Source of the DNA: Edaphochlamys debaryana
Taxonomy: Eukaryota > Chlorophyta > Chlorophyceae > Chlamydomonadales
Assembly (NCBI GenBank): GCA_016858145.1
Contig: JAEHOE010000013.1
Span: 992,001 to 1,056,000 of the forward strand
Direction of reading: 5' to 3'
DNA: 64,000 nucleotides
How positions within the stretch are numbered: the stretch's first letter is position 1; each line of letters opens with the position of its first letter. The position numbers and the translations under genes were made by a program. Shown one piece after another: positions 44,876-57,900 of this stretch. A model generated the notes under the pieces. The model did no database searches, was not told the origin of the DNA, and saw nothing but the letters and a program-made list of their open reading frames with translations.

Positions 44876-47800
44876 TTACTGCATCACGCTCAGTACGGCA
44901 GCCTGCACGTCACCCTCGTGCTGACTAAGCAGCTCGATGGCGGCGCCACGTGGCAGCTCCAGGATCTCCATCAGCCTCAGCACCCCCTCCTCATCCACCC
45001 CCCCTGGCCCCATGTCCCCCATGCCCATGCCCCCGCCCCCGCCCAGCCCGCTGCCGCCCCCATCGTCGTCCAGACCCTCCCCATCCATCCCCTCTCCCCC
45101 CATGCCCTCATCATCCAGATCCTCATCCTCCCCATCCATCCCCATCCCCCCCATGCCCATGCCCCCCATCCCCATCCCACCCATGCCCCCACCGGCCGCT
45201 CCAGGGTACCCCATGCCCCCCATGCCCATGCCCCCTATCCCCCCCATGCCCATGCCCATCCCCCCCATCCCCATGCCGCCCCCGTGCATCCCCAGGGCCA
45301 GAGCCATGCGCTCTGCGGATGGGGCAGGCAGGAAGACAGGGAGGAGGGGAGGGGCGTCAGAGGGACCATGGAAAATGAACACGGGGAGAGGCGTGGCTGG
45401 CACCGGCAACAGCAGAGGGACAGCAGTCGTACAGATCGTACGGATACGGACAGGGAAGATCCCAGCGCTCGCGACCCACCTTCTACCCAGGGCCGAGCGT
45501 ACCCTCCGCCGCCCTGGGCAGCGGCGGCAGCAGCGGCGGCGGCAGCCCTGCCCCGCATGGGAAGCGGCGGCAGGCCGCCTAGCGGGTGGCCCCCGCCGCC
45601 GGGCTCCATCGCCGGCGCCGCCGGCGCCGCCGCCACACCAGCGCCCGGGCCCGGGCCTGCCGCCACGGCGCCTTGGGCCCCAGTGGGCCCCGGCGGTACG
45701 GCAGCCGCTGCCGCACGGAGTGCGTTCAGCCGCATGGGCCCGGCAAAGGGGTCCGTGGGGAGGCGCTCGGCTCGCATCCAGGTCCGGTGGGATGCCAGCA
45801 GGCCCTGACAGGGGGGGCGGGGGAGGGAGGGAGGGAGGGGGGAAAGGAGGGGGGAGAAGGGAGGGAGGACCGAGATGAGTTGGAGGGGCAAGGAAGATTG
45901 AAATGGGGGGATGGGAAAGCGCAGGCTGTGAGTCGATTGTCAGGCCGCCGACGAAGGCTGGACCGGTCATAGCTGCTTTTATTCAGAACCAGACACGAGG
46001 ACAAAGGCAACGACGTGGGCCCGCGGAGCGGATCCGCTCGCTCTGCGCTACCGTTGCTGGTGCCGTCGTCGTCGCTGTTGCCGTCGCATTGTTCTCGTGT
46101 CACGACAACACAAGGCGACGGCAACAACGACAACAACGACAGTAGCACACCGGTAGCGCAGAGCGAGCTGAGGATGTTGGCCAAGTGAACAGCCTGCACT
46201 TGTTCAGGTCCCAATGTTTTCCTCCGACAGCTTGCTTTTTGTCCAGGTCCAACAGACGAACATTTGGCAGTGCCGGTCACAACCGGGCCTCTTAGCATTG
46301 CGTCCTGAGTCATCAATCAGCCATGCGAGCGGGCCTGAACCGTCCCTCCCTGGGCCTCCCTGGACCTCACCTCCATCAGGAGAGCCAACCGCGGGCCCCG
46401 CAGGCCCAGGCGGGGCCCCAGCGCCGCCTGAGTGGAGGGCGCGGGCATGGACATCAGTCAGCGCTGTACGGCAAGGATACCGTACGATACGGCAGGGTAC
46501 GGCACCAGTCACGGCACGGAACGGCACTGGCCCCATACCTGGATTGTGCCAGCCACCTCCAGCAGGGATGGCAGACCCTCCGATGGCGCATCGGCGGCGG
46601 TGGACGGACCCAACACCCCACGCGACGCTCCCACGCCTGCGGCGGCCGTGGGCGACGCGGCGCCGCCGTAACGCTCGGCGGCGGCGGTAGAGCTGGGCCC
46701 AGGCCCAGGCCCGGGCCCGGGCCCGGCGGGGCCCGCGGCTTCCAGGACCCGCTCTGACCAGGGCCGCCAGCGTGGAATGGGCAGTCGGTCCAGCGGCGGC
46801 GGTGGTGGCGGCGGCGGCGGCGGGGCTGGCGGCGGCGGCGCGTGGTTGGTCCGGAGCAGGAAGGGCGGCGGCGGCAGGAGGAGGAGCGTGGAGGCGGAGG
46901 CGGAGGAGGGGGCGGAGGGGGGTCCGGCGGGGGCGGAGGGGGGTCCGGCGGGGGCGGAGGGGGGTCCGGCGGGGGCGGAGGGGGGTCCGGCGGGGGCGGG
47001 GGGCGGCGGCAGCAGGGCTGCCATGGCGCTCTTAAGGGCGGGCAGGAGGCTGGGGTGCGCCGAGGCCAGCGGCGTGAGCTCGCTACAGCGGGGCAGGGAG
47101 GGGGGAGGGGCAGGGACAGGGGGGAAAGGGGAACGTCAAGGTGCGGCAGTGGTACGGTGTAGCACACCTGCCTCAATACACATGCCCGCCCCACATACCC
47201 CCAATTTCAGCTGTCCGGCCTCCCCGGCCCCCCCTCCCGCCCTTTCCACCTCGGGTAGCAGCCCACCTGCCGCTTCCGCCGGGGCTCCCTCCCGCCACCG
47301 CCTTCCCCCACCCCACCCCCCCGGCCCCGCCCCCACCTCCGCGCCAGCTCCAGCGCCCCCCCGATGTCCCCCGCCGCCAGGCGCTGGCCGTACTGCGCCC
47401 GGCGCAGGTCAAACAGCAGCCCCGGCTGCTCGGCCCACAGCCCGGGGTCGGCCGCCTCTACCAGGGCCAGGAGGCCGGGGACGTCGCCCGCCTGACGGGG
47501 GGAGAGGGGAGAGGGGAGGGAGGGGGATGGGTCCTGCGCACGCCCGTTCCCCTGCGGCCCTCCTCCTCCAGCAGCAGCAGCAGCAGCAGCAGCAAGCACC
47601 CTCTCTGCCCCCCGCGCATCCCCTTCCCTTCTTCCAGGCCCCAGCTCCCGCGTGCCTCCCGACCCCGTTCCCCTCACACCCCCAGCCCTTTACCCCTGTG
47701 TCCCCCGCTCCCCAGGCCCCACACGCCATGCTCACCTGCGACAGCCTTAGCACCCGCCCGTGCACATGCCAATACACACGCCTTCTTTCCCCCCGAATCC

Positions 47801-50708
47801 CCCCTCCCCACACGCCATGCTCACCTGCGCCAGCCTCAGCACGCCGCTCAGCACCTCCTGCCCTTTTGCTGCTGCGGAGGACCCGGGCCCAGGGCCGGCG
47901 CCCTCTCCACCCCTCGACCCCGGCCCCGCTGCCCCTGCCGCGCCGTCCTCGCTGCCCCTCCCGGATCCCGGCCCAGATCCAGATCCAGATCCAGCGCCAG
48001 ATCCCGCAGCCCCTGCCGCCGCCTCGGTCCCTGCGGCGGAAGCCTGGTCGTCCCCCGGGGGAGAGCGGCGAGCGACCTTGGTTGGGGGGCTGGCGGAGGC
48101 TGCGCGGGCCAGGGATAGGGGCCCGGGGCCGGCGGCGGCCGAGCGGAGGGCCGCGGGCTGTGGGGAGGGCTGCGGGCGGGGTGTGGGGCCATACAGGCGG
48201 GGGGGAAGGGTCACCGTCAAGAGGCAGAACAAGCTCAATGGCATTCACTCGTTTTGCTCGCCCCTGGTCCCGCTTTGAGCTCGTCTCTCTTCCCCCTCAA
48301 CCGGCCCCGTTGACCGCCTCTATAGACCGCGCTGCCCCCCGCCGGACGGGATGCGGGACGAGTCAGGGTCAAGTCGCGGAACTGCCCGGCAGAGGGAAGC
48401 CCCAGCACCCAACGCCCAGCCGCGTTGTCTCTATACCGCTTGCGCATTAAGTTCGCACTCCTTCCCGACCCACATTCGCCCCTGGAAGGCTCCGGCCGCC
48501 GTACCGACCCACAACCGCCTGCTCTCAATACCACCTGCATCGCCCCCCCCCCCTTTCTCATGCCCTTCGCCGAGCTTCCCCCACCTTCCCGACCCAGATC
48601 GAATTGAGCACGCTAAGCCCCCGTACCCACCCACAAGCGACCCGCCCCCACCCCAACTCACCACCTCGCCGGCCGGAGCCTCCTCCGTCGCCTGCTCCCC
48701 GCCATTCGCCGCCGCTCCCGCCGGCCCCCCGCCCTCGCCTGCCACCGCCGCCGCCACTCCCGCCGCTGCACCCGCGCCCTCCTCCCCCCGCGCCGCCGCC
48801 TCCAGCGCCGCCTCCTGCGCCGGCCCCAGCAGCCCCCGCAGCCTGCCGTACTCCAATGCCAGCTCAGCAAGCAGCGGCTCGTGCAGCCGCATGCGGCCCA
48901 GCTCGGATCGGAAGGCTGCCAGGGCGTCACCGCCTGTCGGGGTGGGGGGTGGGAAGCAACGGTGGGCAGGGCCAACACAAGTGTGGCGGACAGAGAAAGC
49001 CCTCTCTCGGCTACGAAGACGAGCAGACCTGCAGCAGGGTAGCCCACCGAGCCTACCCACCCCGCGTCCCGACCCCCAACGAAGGTTGCTCCTTGCGTGC
49101 CCCTGACACTGTGCTGCCCCTGCCCCCCCCCCCTGCCCCCGCCACCCCTGCCACCCACCCGCATGCCGCAGAGCCTCCAGCGCCGCGGCCCGTGTAGTCC
49201 CCGCTCCGTGGATCACCGCCTGAACGTCCCCCTCGGGGAAGGAGGCCGGCGGGCCGCCGCTGCCGTCGGGTGCCAGCGGCGGCAGCGGCGCCGGGTCCCT
49301 CTCCGCCGCCGCCGCCGCGGCGGCGCTGCCACTGGCGGCGGCGGCCGACGGCAGCAGCCGTGGCGCCAGCTCCGCCACCGCCGCGCCGGCGGGGCTGCCC
49401 GGCGACGGCGGGTGGGCCGCCGCCAGGCGGAGCAGGAAGCGAAGCTGCAGGCCTAGCAGGGGCCGCTGCAGGCCCAGGAGGTGCCGTACGGTGGCGGCGG
49501 CCAGATCTGCGAACTCGGCCGTCGAGCGCCGATCCCATAGACCCGCCGGCTCCGAGCTCCCACCCGCCCCGGATCCTGATCCGGACCCGGAACCGCCCGG
49601 GCCCAGATCGATCTGGATTTCAGACGCCGCGGCGCCGGACCCAGATCCCAACCCAAACACAGATCCAGATCCAGGTCCCGCGGCCTTGCCGCCGGCCTTC
49701 GGCTTGGCGCCTGGCTCCGCCGGCTGTGCGGGGGCGTCTGGGGCCCCGTTTGTGGCGCCTCCTCCTCCTCCTCCCGACGTAATCTTAGGTGCGGAGGCGG
49801 GGGCCGAGGTGGTGGTGGTGGCTGTGAGCAGGAGCAGCAGCAGGCGCTTGAACTCGGCGTATGCCTCGGGGTATGCGTCCAGTGCGAGGGGGGCCAGCTC
49901 GGAGCGGGCGCATGCTGCAAGGGGGGGCGGCGGGGCGGGGCGGTCGGGCGCTGTTCGGTGATGATGCGTAGGAGGGGAGTCGCGCTGTGCGTATCGGGCC
50001 GAGAGCCGAGAATGTGTGCGGCGGAAGGGGTGGCGCGGGGTGGGTCCGTGGCTGGAGAAAGGGAGAGAGGCCAGGAGCGGTGGCCAGAGGCCCTCGCCTC
50101 TCTCGTTGGATTCTTCTCCTGTGAGCTACTGAACCGTTAAGCGTCCGATTGCAGTCACCTAGGATTATGCCCTTACCTAGCGCTGCCTCGGCGTCACCCC
50201 CCGACCGCAGGAGCTCCACGAACTTTTGCTTGCGGGCGCGGAACACGAGCCTAGCGTCCTGCAAATGGTCGAAGCGCAAAGGAAGATGGGAGCAACAGGT
50301 TCTGGTGCACGCTAAGAGGAGGAGGGCTGGGAAAACGGGCCGTGCACGGGGCAACGGGGGGCAAGGGCCGAGCTGGGCCCGGGGGCCGAGCGTCGCGGGC
50401 GGGGGGAGACAAAAGGGGCAACGGGCCCGGCGACTGCGCACCTCGAGCGCGGCCGGGCAGATGTCGCGCATCACCGCCAGGCCCGCATCAACGTCTCCAG
50501 CGAGCAGCAGCTGGCGCATTGCCCGGCTGCGCTCCCAGGCGCCAGAGCTCTGCGCGTCAGCAGCGGCATGGCGCGCGCGGTTTGCCCAAGGCCTGCGCAG
50601 CTGCACAGTCATGCCTTGCCAGCAGCTTGCCTGGGCCAGCACGCCATCGGCATAGTCCCTGACGATGTCGTCGAGGACGGGAAGGGCCACCTCGGGCTCC
50701 TTGGCCAT
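44876..50708 (-). CDS. Protein with two CTLH/CRA-like modules and a C-terminal UBA-like motif
   Basis: Ten exons keep phase (5' to 3'): 50708-50442, 50258-50177, 49914-49159, 48933-48662, 48169-47825 (or from 48157), 47491-47337, 47082-46539, 46427-46371, 45804-45480, 45312-44876; 1,079 aa from a clear ATG. Module 1: RQLLLAGDVDAGLAVM, then FRARKQKFVELLRSGGD, then ARSELAPLALDAYPEAYAEF. Module 2 (from about residue 575): AGDVPGLLALVEAADPGLW, FDLRRAQYGQRLAAGD, then SELTPLASAHPSLLPALK. Both follow the CTLH to CRA order of RanBPM/GID8-type subunits of the GID/CTLH ubiquitin ligase. The C-terminus has a Gly/Met repeat (MGMGG), an acidic patch and about 38 residues resembling a UBA helix bundle (VLRLMEILELPRGAAIELLS). 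No SPRY domain was seen; an N-terminal LisH is uncertain. Low-complexity inserts separate the modules. Two fused genes remain possible, but no stop or start separates them. Confidence 0.75.
46036..46168 (-). ncRNA. Long intronic hairpin, candidate small-RNA precursor
   Basis: The arms at about 46036-46098 and 46108-46168 are imperfect inverted repeats. GCTCGCTCTGCGCTACCG pairs exactly with its complement at the far end, and GTTGCCGTCGC pairs near the loop. Most differences between arms become G:U pairs if the minus strand is transcribed, which is the sense of the host gene (intron 46370-45805). This is the shape of algal intronic miRNA precursors. No expression evidence is available. Confidence 0.45.
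46908..46998 (-). repeat. In-frame 21-bp coding repeat (PPSAPAG units)
   Basis: About four identical 21-bp units within exon 47082-46539 of the CTLH/CRA gene. The unit length is a multiple of three, so copy number can change without a frameshift. Confidence 0.9.
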
Positions 50709-51942
50709 GCTGGTTTAGCGCTGCAGCCGAGCGAGAAACAAAGGATGACCTATCCTGACATCGTGCTAAGGTCGCTCGGGTATTGTGAAGCTAGTCAGGA
50801 AGCGCGTCTTGGCGAGACGAAGCCACGCTCAATCTGGGCCTTGGCTAGGGTTCGGCGTGGAATCGTTGTGAGCGTGTATGAGAATTGGCGTGAGCGTGGC
50901 CTGCCAATTCTATTGCTGCGAGGGCTGGTCTACGTTGGCATGAGCGCCAGGCCCCCCCGCACCATCCCCCTGAGCATTCCCCCTGCATTCCCCAATCACC
51001 CACGCTTGCTCGCGGCCAAGTCCCCTCAGCATTGCTGTGGGCTGGTGCTGCTGGTGTTGCCGGTGTTGCCGCTCAGTGTTGAATGCCCTGGTTACGCTGT
51101 TGCCGGCTCACCATGGCCCCGCGCCCTTCCGCCCCCCCCCCTTCCCCCCCTGCGTATGCCCCCCGCGCCCCGGCCCCCTGGCTCCGCACCCGGCGCTAGA
51201 CCCTCTGATTCCGCACACCACTCCCAACACGCAGTAATCAACAATCAAGTTTCCGGTTAGTAATGCGCTGCTGACCTGCTGTTACACTTTGTGGCGACTG
51301 TTCTGGCCTGCAATCATGCAGGCCCTGCATGCTCTTTCTCCAGTTTCCGGTGCCCCTGCGCCTGGCTTCTTATTCTGGGTTCCCCTCACACATCTGTTGC
51401 ATCCCAAGCCACGGGCGGGTTCGAGGAGTCTCCAGACAAAGGGTAGACAGGAAGACAGCGCTGCTGCACGGGGTCTCGGCCCATCACAAGCGGGCTCAGC
51501 CCCATCCAGCCCGCATGTCCCGTCCCCATTCAACCCCACCCTAGACCCTACCGGCACTTGCCCCATCCCCCAGAATGCAAGGGTGCGCATGCTTCCGGAT
51601 GCAGCCCGGTCCAGGTCAAAGTGCGCATGTGTGTGTGCTCAACCCGCCGTCACAAGCTCACGAGCGAGGTTTAAGGCAAAGCGCTATGCAGCGCAGAGCA
51701 CGAGCGAGCTTGGTTCCGCAGTCCGCTCACGTCGTTGGGATACTCCACCGTCCACCCTGAACCTAGGGCGGTATGCCGTAGCTTGAAGTCCGTGTATGGA
51801 TATGCCCGCCCTGGCGCCCTTACGGCGGCTTTAGCTCCGGTCCAATACTGCCCAAGGCTATAGGAAGCGGCGGTTGGTAGTTGGTGGTTGGTGGTTCAGC
51901 CACCGTTGCACGTTTCTCCCCGGCATCCCCCCCTGGCGCCCC
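50709..51942. other. Intergenic: promoter side of the CTLH/CRA gene and 3' UTR of the F-box/LRR gene
   Basis: No coding exon is recognised. TTACA at 51282-51286 is a candidate poly(A) signal for the F-box/LRR gene. GC is lower than in the adjoining exons. Confidence 0.5.
51282..51286 (-). terminator. Candidate poly(A) signal (TGTAA on the minus strand) for the F-box/LRR gene
   Basis: TTACA on the plus strand, about 660 bases past the stop codon at 51943. Confidence 0.35.
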
Positions 51943-54900
51943 TCACGGCGGCATGAGCTCCAGTCCGCAGTGCGGCAGCGCCCCCACCACACGGGCCAGC
52001 GCCGCCAGCCGCCGGTCGCCCCACGTCGCCGCCGCCGCCGCCGCCGCCCTGTGGCCGTTGCCGCCGCCAGCACCTGCCCCTGCCCCTGCCCCTCCGGCGG
52101 CGGCTGCGAGCCAGTGCTGGGGGCCGCCCAGGGCGCCACCTGCGCCTGCGCCGGCGCCGACCTGTGGAGTGGGGCCGTGCGGGGAGCACAGGGGTAAGGT
52201 TGCAACACGGTGTTCGGCTTGCATCCCTGCGCGGGCCGCCCCAGTATTGCCGTACTGACCTACACAACACGTGCGCCCGTACGACCGTCGCCTGCTACCG
52301 ATTCTTGAACCAGCTTGGACTAAGGCCTCAACCTGACCCTCCCAGTCACAGTTGGCCTCCAACACACGCCGCTTGCAAGCCCAATTCCCGACTTGCCTGC
52401 TGGACGAGCGCCAGGATCTCGTCCACGTCATCGGCGTCCTCGTCATCGCTGTCTGAGTCATCACTGTCGCTGCCGCTGCCGTCGCCTCCCAGTCCCAGGC
52501 CTTGCACGGGGACTGGGCCCAGCGCTGGGTGGGGCCCAGCAGCCCCTGGGCCCTGCGCCGCAAGGGCGTGGTGTTCAGGGTGGTGGGGAAAGGGTGGCAG
52601 ATCGAGATCGTCCAGATCCATGGCCTGCATGCACGTACGGCAGCACACATGAACGACAAGCTGGCGTGTTATGCGGCAGCTAAGCATGCGCAGGCCAACA
52701 CACCGCCAGACGAACAGCTTGGCACACCCGCCACTCGTCTCACCTCGACGCCTCCGTCGGCCCATCCGCCGGCCTCCTCCTCCTCCGCCGCCGCCGCCGC
52801 CGTCTCCTGTCCCCACCCGACGGCAGGCCCGCCGCCAGCAGCCCGCCACGGGCCCAGGCCAACCACCTCGGCCGCCGCCGCCTCGTCCTCCTCTCCCTCA
52901 TCCGCCAGAGCGGCCGCCTCCACCCCTTCATCCCCGTCCTGTATCTCCTCCTCCTCCTCTTCATCCTCCTCCTCCTCATCCCAGCCGTTGCCGTTGCCCC
53001 ACTGGCCAACCCCTCCCAAGGGCCCGCCGGCCCCGCCGCCGCCGCCGCCGCCGTCACCGCCCTGGGCAGCGGCAGCGGCGGCGCCTCCGTCGCTGCCCTC
53101 GGCTCCCTCACCGTCGGCCCGTCGCAGCAGAGACAGGACCTGGCATGGGCAGGTCGAGACACGGGGCGGCGAGTGACCCTCCCAAATGTGCCGCTGGGAG
53201 CGCGAAGGGGTCTATGCCCGGAGCCCTCCCCTCGCGACACGATAGACCCAGCCGGCAACCCCAGCGCCTGCAACCCCCGCAGCGTCCCCTGTTCATCTGC
53301 TAGAGTGTACCGTGACCTATCACCTTTTGCGCTCCGCACCCACCTGCAGCCCCCGGCAGCCCGCCAACACCGCCAGGTCCCCCGGGCCCAGGCCTGCTGG
53401 GTCCACCCTCAGCCGCCGCAGGCCCCGGGCCAGAGGGGACCAGCCGGGCCCACTGGGGCCCGGCGTGGTCCCAGCGGTGGCAGCGGGCCCGGCCGCCGCC
53501 GCAATGGACCCGGTGTGGGCCCCGGCGGGCGTTGAAAGGGCCGAGGCGGAGGGGACCCAGGGCCCGGCGGACGTATTTCTGGCGGCGGAACCAGAGCCAA
53601 GGGGACGCAAAGGGCCGAGGAGACTGGCCGGGCTCCTGGGGTCTGTCTCGGGCTCGGGGGCCGAATTGGGGCTGGGCAGGAGCAGGAAGGAGGCGAGCGG
53701 CGGTGGTCGGCCTGTGTCGCTGCAGCGGAGTGTGGCGGTGAGGGCGGTGAGGGCGGTCGCGGCGCGGAGCGCGGCGGCGGCGGCCGGGGAGGCCACGCCG
53801 GAGAGGGACATGAGGGCGAGCGACTGAGGCAGGCAAAAGGGGGGCATGATTGGGGGCCGACGTCGGGGAGGAGCGGGGGTAGCACGCACAACTGACCAAG
53901 CCAATGCAATTGCATCCACGCACACGCACACGCGCACGCCTTCTTCTCCCGAACCCCTCTGTTTCGCCACCGGCAAACTACAACTGGCCGTGCCCGTGAG
54001 ATGACACACATTCCCTCTTTCTCTGTTTCCCCCCCGTCCCCCGCCCAGCCCTCACGCACCTGCAGCCCCACCAGCTGCGCCGCCACCCCCTCCAGAGCCA
54101 GTCGGGAGCCGTCGCACGAGTGCAGTCGCAGGTGGCAGAGCCGGGAGAGCGCACGCGGGGCCTGAGGGCGGGGGGGAGCCAATGTGTGGGTACGAGCTGA
54201 CCCGGCGGGCCTTGGGCTGTGGCGAAGTGCGAAGCCGACAAGCTAGGTGTGGGAGCTCAGTCATTTCCATCACGCTTGGGCAAGGATGAGCACATACCTG
54301 CTCCGAGCATGTCAGGCGGAAACCCGACAGGTTGAGTGACGTGAGGGACGGGGGTAGGGCCGCCAAGTCGAGTGCCTGCCCATCGCCCTCCTCTCCTTCC
54401 GCCGCCTCCGCCTCCCCAGCCTGCAAATGCTCTCCGGCATGGTCTGTGCCAGCGGCGGCGGCGGCAGCGGCGGTGGCGGCAGCGGCGGTGGCGGCGGCAG
54501 CAGCAGCAGCCACGGGGCTCCGGGACCGTGACGGTGACGGCGATGCGGCGCCGCCGGCCCATGCGCCCAGGGCTGACGACGCCGACGCCACCGCCCCGGC
54601 GGCGCGGGCCAGCAGCCCGGCGGCGCCGCCACGGGCTGGCGGCGGCGCCGTACGGACCGCTGGCGGCGAGCTGCCGCCGCCGCCGCCGCCACCGTTGCTG
54701 CTTCCGCTGCTACTGAACGAGTGAGGGGAACCGGACGCTTGTGCAGATTGCTCGGCGGGGACTTGTGCTGGGATGGCTAGTGGATTCGATACCGCCCTGT
54801 TCCCAGCGCCCTGCGAGCTTCCGCTGCCGCTCCCAAAGGGATGGACGGCAGCGGCGGCCGAGTGCCCACTGGCCGCCTGCGCTCCTAGGGGTACCGCCGC

Positions 54901-57900
54901 GGCGGAGCCGCCAGAAGGTCCGGTGGCGGCAGAGGCGGAGGCAGGAGAGGCGGCGGCGGCTCGGGGCCGGGGCGCTGCCGAGCGGATGGGCGCGGGGTGG
55001 GTGAGGCTCAGGGTGAGGCTCCTGGGTGGAGGGAGGGAGTGGGAGGGTCCGCGGGCAGGGCGGTCAGAGGGTGAGCGGGTTGACTGGTTTGCAAGGGTCG
55101 GCTGGGGTCCCTGGTGCGATGGAACGGGGGGAAGAATGGACCAAGCTGGATCAGGAGCAAAGAGGCACGTGTTGGGCCATCGAGCCACTTCAGCACACTT
55201 CCACAGCCGCCGGTCGCTTCCTGCCTTCGCACACTCAACAAGTGACTGCCGCGCGTTGCAAAGGCCCCCCTCCCCGCGCGTTGGCCCCCCCTGGGCCCCC
55301 TCCCTGGCCCGATCGTCCCCCCTCGGTTCCTCACCTCAGCTGCCCGCAGCTCCGCAGCGCCAGCGCCAGCCCCGTCCCCCCCTCCCCCTCCCCCTCCCCC
55401 TCCCCCTCCCCCATCTTCCTGCCCCCCTCCCCCTCCCCCCAGCAGCCCCTCCGGCTCCAGGCCGTACAGATCTAGGGAGGCCAGCCGGGGCCAGGCCCGC
55501 AGCAGGGTGGCCAGGGTGGGGGCGGTCAGGCTGAGGCGGCCTGGGGGGCAGTCGCCACGGTCTAGCTGGAAGGCCTGGGGGGAGATATATGGGGCCGGGA
55601 AATTAGGGGGAATTGAGAGAGTGGAGGTATGCATGCCTGTCCAACTCTTGTTCCGATGCTTAACCTCAGAACCCATGTCTGCCGCTGGAGCCGCCCCCCG
55701 CGCTCGCCTGCAGGTGCGTGAGGCGGCTGAGGGCCAGGAGACCCGCCTCAAGCCCTGGGGCGCAGGCGGGGCCGCCCGGGACCAGCAGGGTCGCTGCCGC
55801 CGGCCCGAATGACAGCGCAACCCTGTCTGGCCCGGTCCGATCCATCCCGGTCTGGTCCGGTAGAGCTCGGGGGCTCTCTATGATGAGCTCCCGGAGGGCC
55901 GTGAGGGAGGCCAGTCGCTGCAGGGCCTGGGGGAGGGGGAGGGGGAGGGGGCAGGGGGCAGGGGGCAGGGGCGGGGTTTTGCGTAATCAGCGCGGGAGGG
56001 GCAGGGTGGAGGGGCATGTTGAGTGGACCGAGGGAGGAGCGCGATTGCGAGGGTCAGCGGGCAGCGAGCAGCGAGCAGCGAGCAGCGGTCAGCGGTCAGC
56101 AACGCCGCCACATCGCGCCCATACACACACGGTTTCCCCCTTCACCCCTCCTCTCTCCCCCTCACCTGCGGCCCCAGGGCTTGGTCCACCAGAAACAGAC
56201 CCGTCAGGCAGCACCGCCGCCGGGGCAGCGACGGCGGCGGCGGTAGCGGCAGCAGCGCTGGCGGCGGCGGCGGTAGCACCGAGGTTCCGGCCTGGCGCTG
56301 GCCCTTTGTCGGCAGTGGGTGCCCGACCGGTCTCGCGCTGTTTCCAGGCGCTCCCAAGGAAGGGCCGGTGGGGGTGGCGGTACAGGGCGGCGTGTGGGCA
56401 GGCCCCGGGGCAGGGAGGCCCGGAAGGCGCGGGGTCGTGGGTGGGGGTGCGGGTGCGGGTGCGGCGCGGGCCAGCATGGTCGCCAGGGGCATACGGCGGC
56501 ATGCCTCCAGATAGAGGCACTGCGTTGGGGGGGGACGGGGTTTGAGGGGGATCGAGGAAGCGGAGGACGAGGTGGGCGGAGGCTGGGAGGATGCAATAAC
56601 TGCCTGCGGAGGGGGGAACGCAGGTGGTGGCAGGATGAAGTCCCAGCACGCCGTGGGCGCGTCATGGCAGGCCCCAGCTTGCACAGCGCGGCACGCACCC
56701 GCAGAGAGGGCAGGCAGGCGCTCAGCACGCCGGGCACGTGATGGCTCCGCACGCCGCACTGGAGCGAGGCCAGGCCTGGAGGCGGTGCGGGGGAATGGTG
56801 GCAAGGGCGGCCCGGGAAGGTCGATATGAGTTACTCGGGTCCAGGCTACTGAGCATACAGGCGGTGACTGCGGAACTTTGGCAGGGTCTTGGACGACGGC
56901 CAGTGGCAAGGGGAGGTCTGGCCCAGGCTTAAATTCGGCAGCTATGTGATGGGAGTGGGCAGAGCTGAACATGCCTCGATGTCGCTCGTTTCATCCATCA
57001 TCCTATTCCAGCGCACTCGAACCCCACCCCCAGCCCGCCCTTCCCTGCCAAAGCGCCCCACCCGTGAGCGGTGCCAGGGCCCGCGCCGCCCCCTCGGTGA
57101 GATCGCTGTCATACAGCGTGACTGATGCCAGGCGGGGCAGGCCTCGGGCCAGAGCACGGCAGCCGCTGGCGTGGAATCCGGCGGGCCGCATCTGGGACGG
57201 GGGAAAGGTGTGGTGTGAGAGAGGCATCCTGGAGGTTGGACGTGCGAAGCCTACCTAGGGCCTGATCGTCTCCTCACACCCGTGCTGCCGCTGTACTGCT
57301 ATACTGTCGCCTCTCCCTCACTGCGGCCCACACGCCAGCCCACTTCAGCGGAAATTCGGTAGTGTGGGCTGGCGTGTGGGCCGCAGGGAGTAAGAGAAGG
57401 TAAGAGCATGGCAGAAAGACGCGTCTATTTTTGGGCTGAGCCCCCGGCGCGTAGCGCCTGGCGTCGGTGTCCGTCCGTCCGTCCGTGTGTGCCTGCGATT
57501 CACGCCTAGCCCGCGACGCCACAAGCTCGAGTTTCCTTATCCCTATCGCTTGTGATTAGGAGCGTGGAAAGTACCAGACCAGTATCTAGACCAGGCACTC
57601 TACCTGCGCTGCTGGTCCCAGCGCTCGCGGCTAGTGCCGCCTTGCCTGGTCCGGGCGCTAGCCTTGCGAGGCGCCCGGACCAGTCACGATGTTCAAGCGG
57701 GATAGCGATGATGGTGGGTGGTGCTGCGACGTCTCCGCTGCCAACGTGATCCGCATCCTCCTCCTGCTGAAGCTGCTGGGCTTCAGCCGGCCGGCCGCGC
57801 TGGAGCGGCCGCCGGCCGTGGACCCGGGCTGAGCGCCCAAACAAAGAGCAGCGGCGGCGGAGGGGAGAGATGTAGCGGGTGGCGTGTGGGCAGTAGCGGA

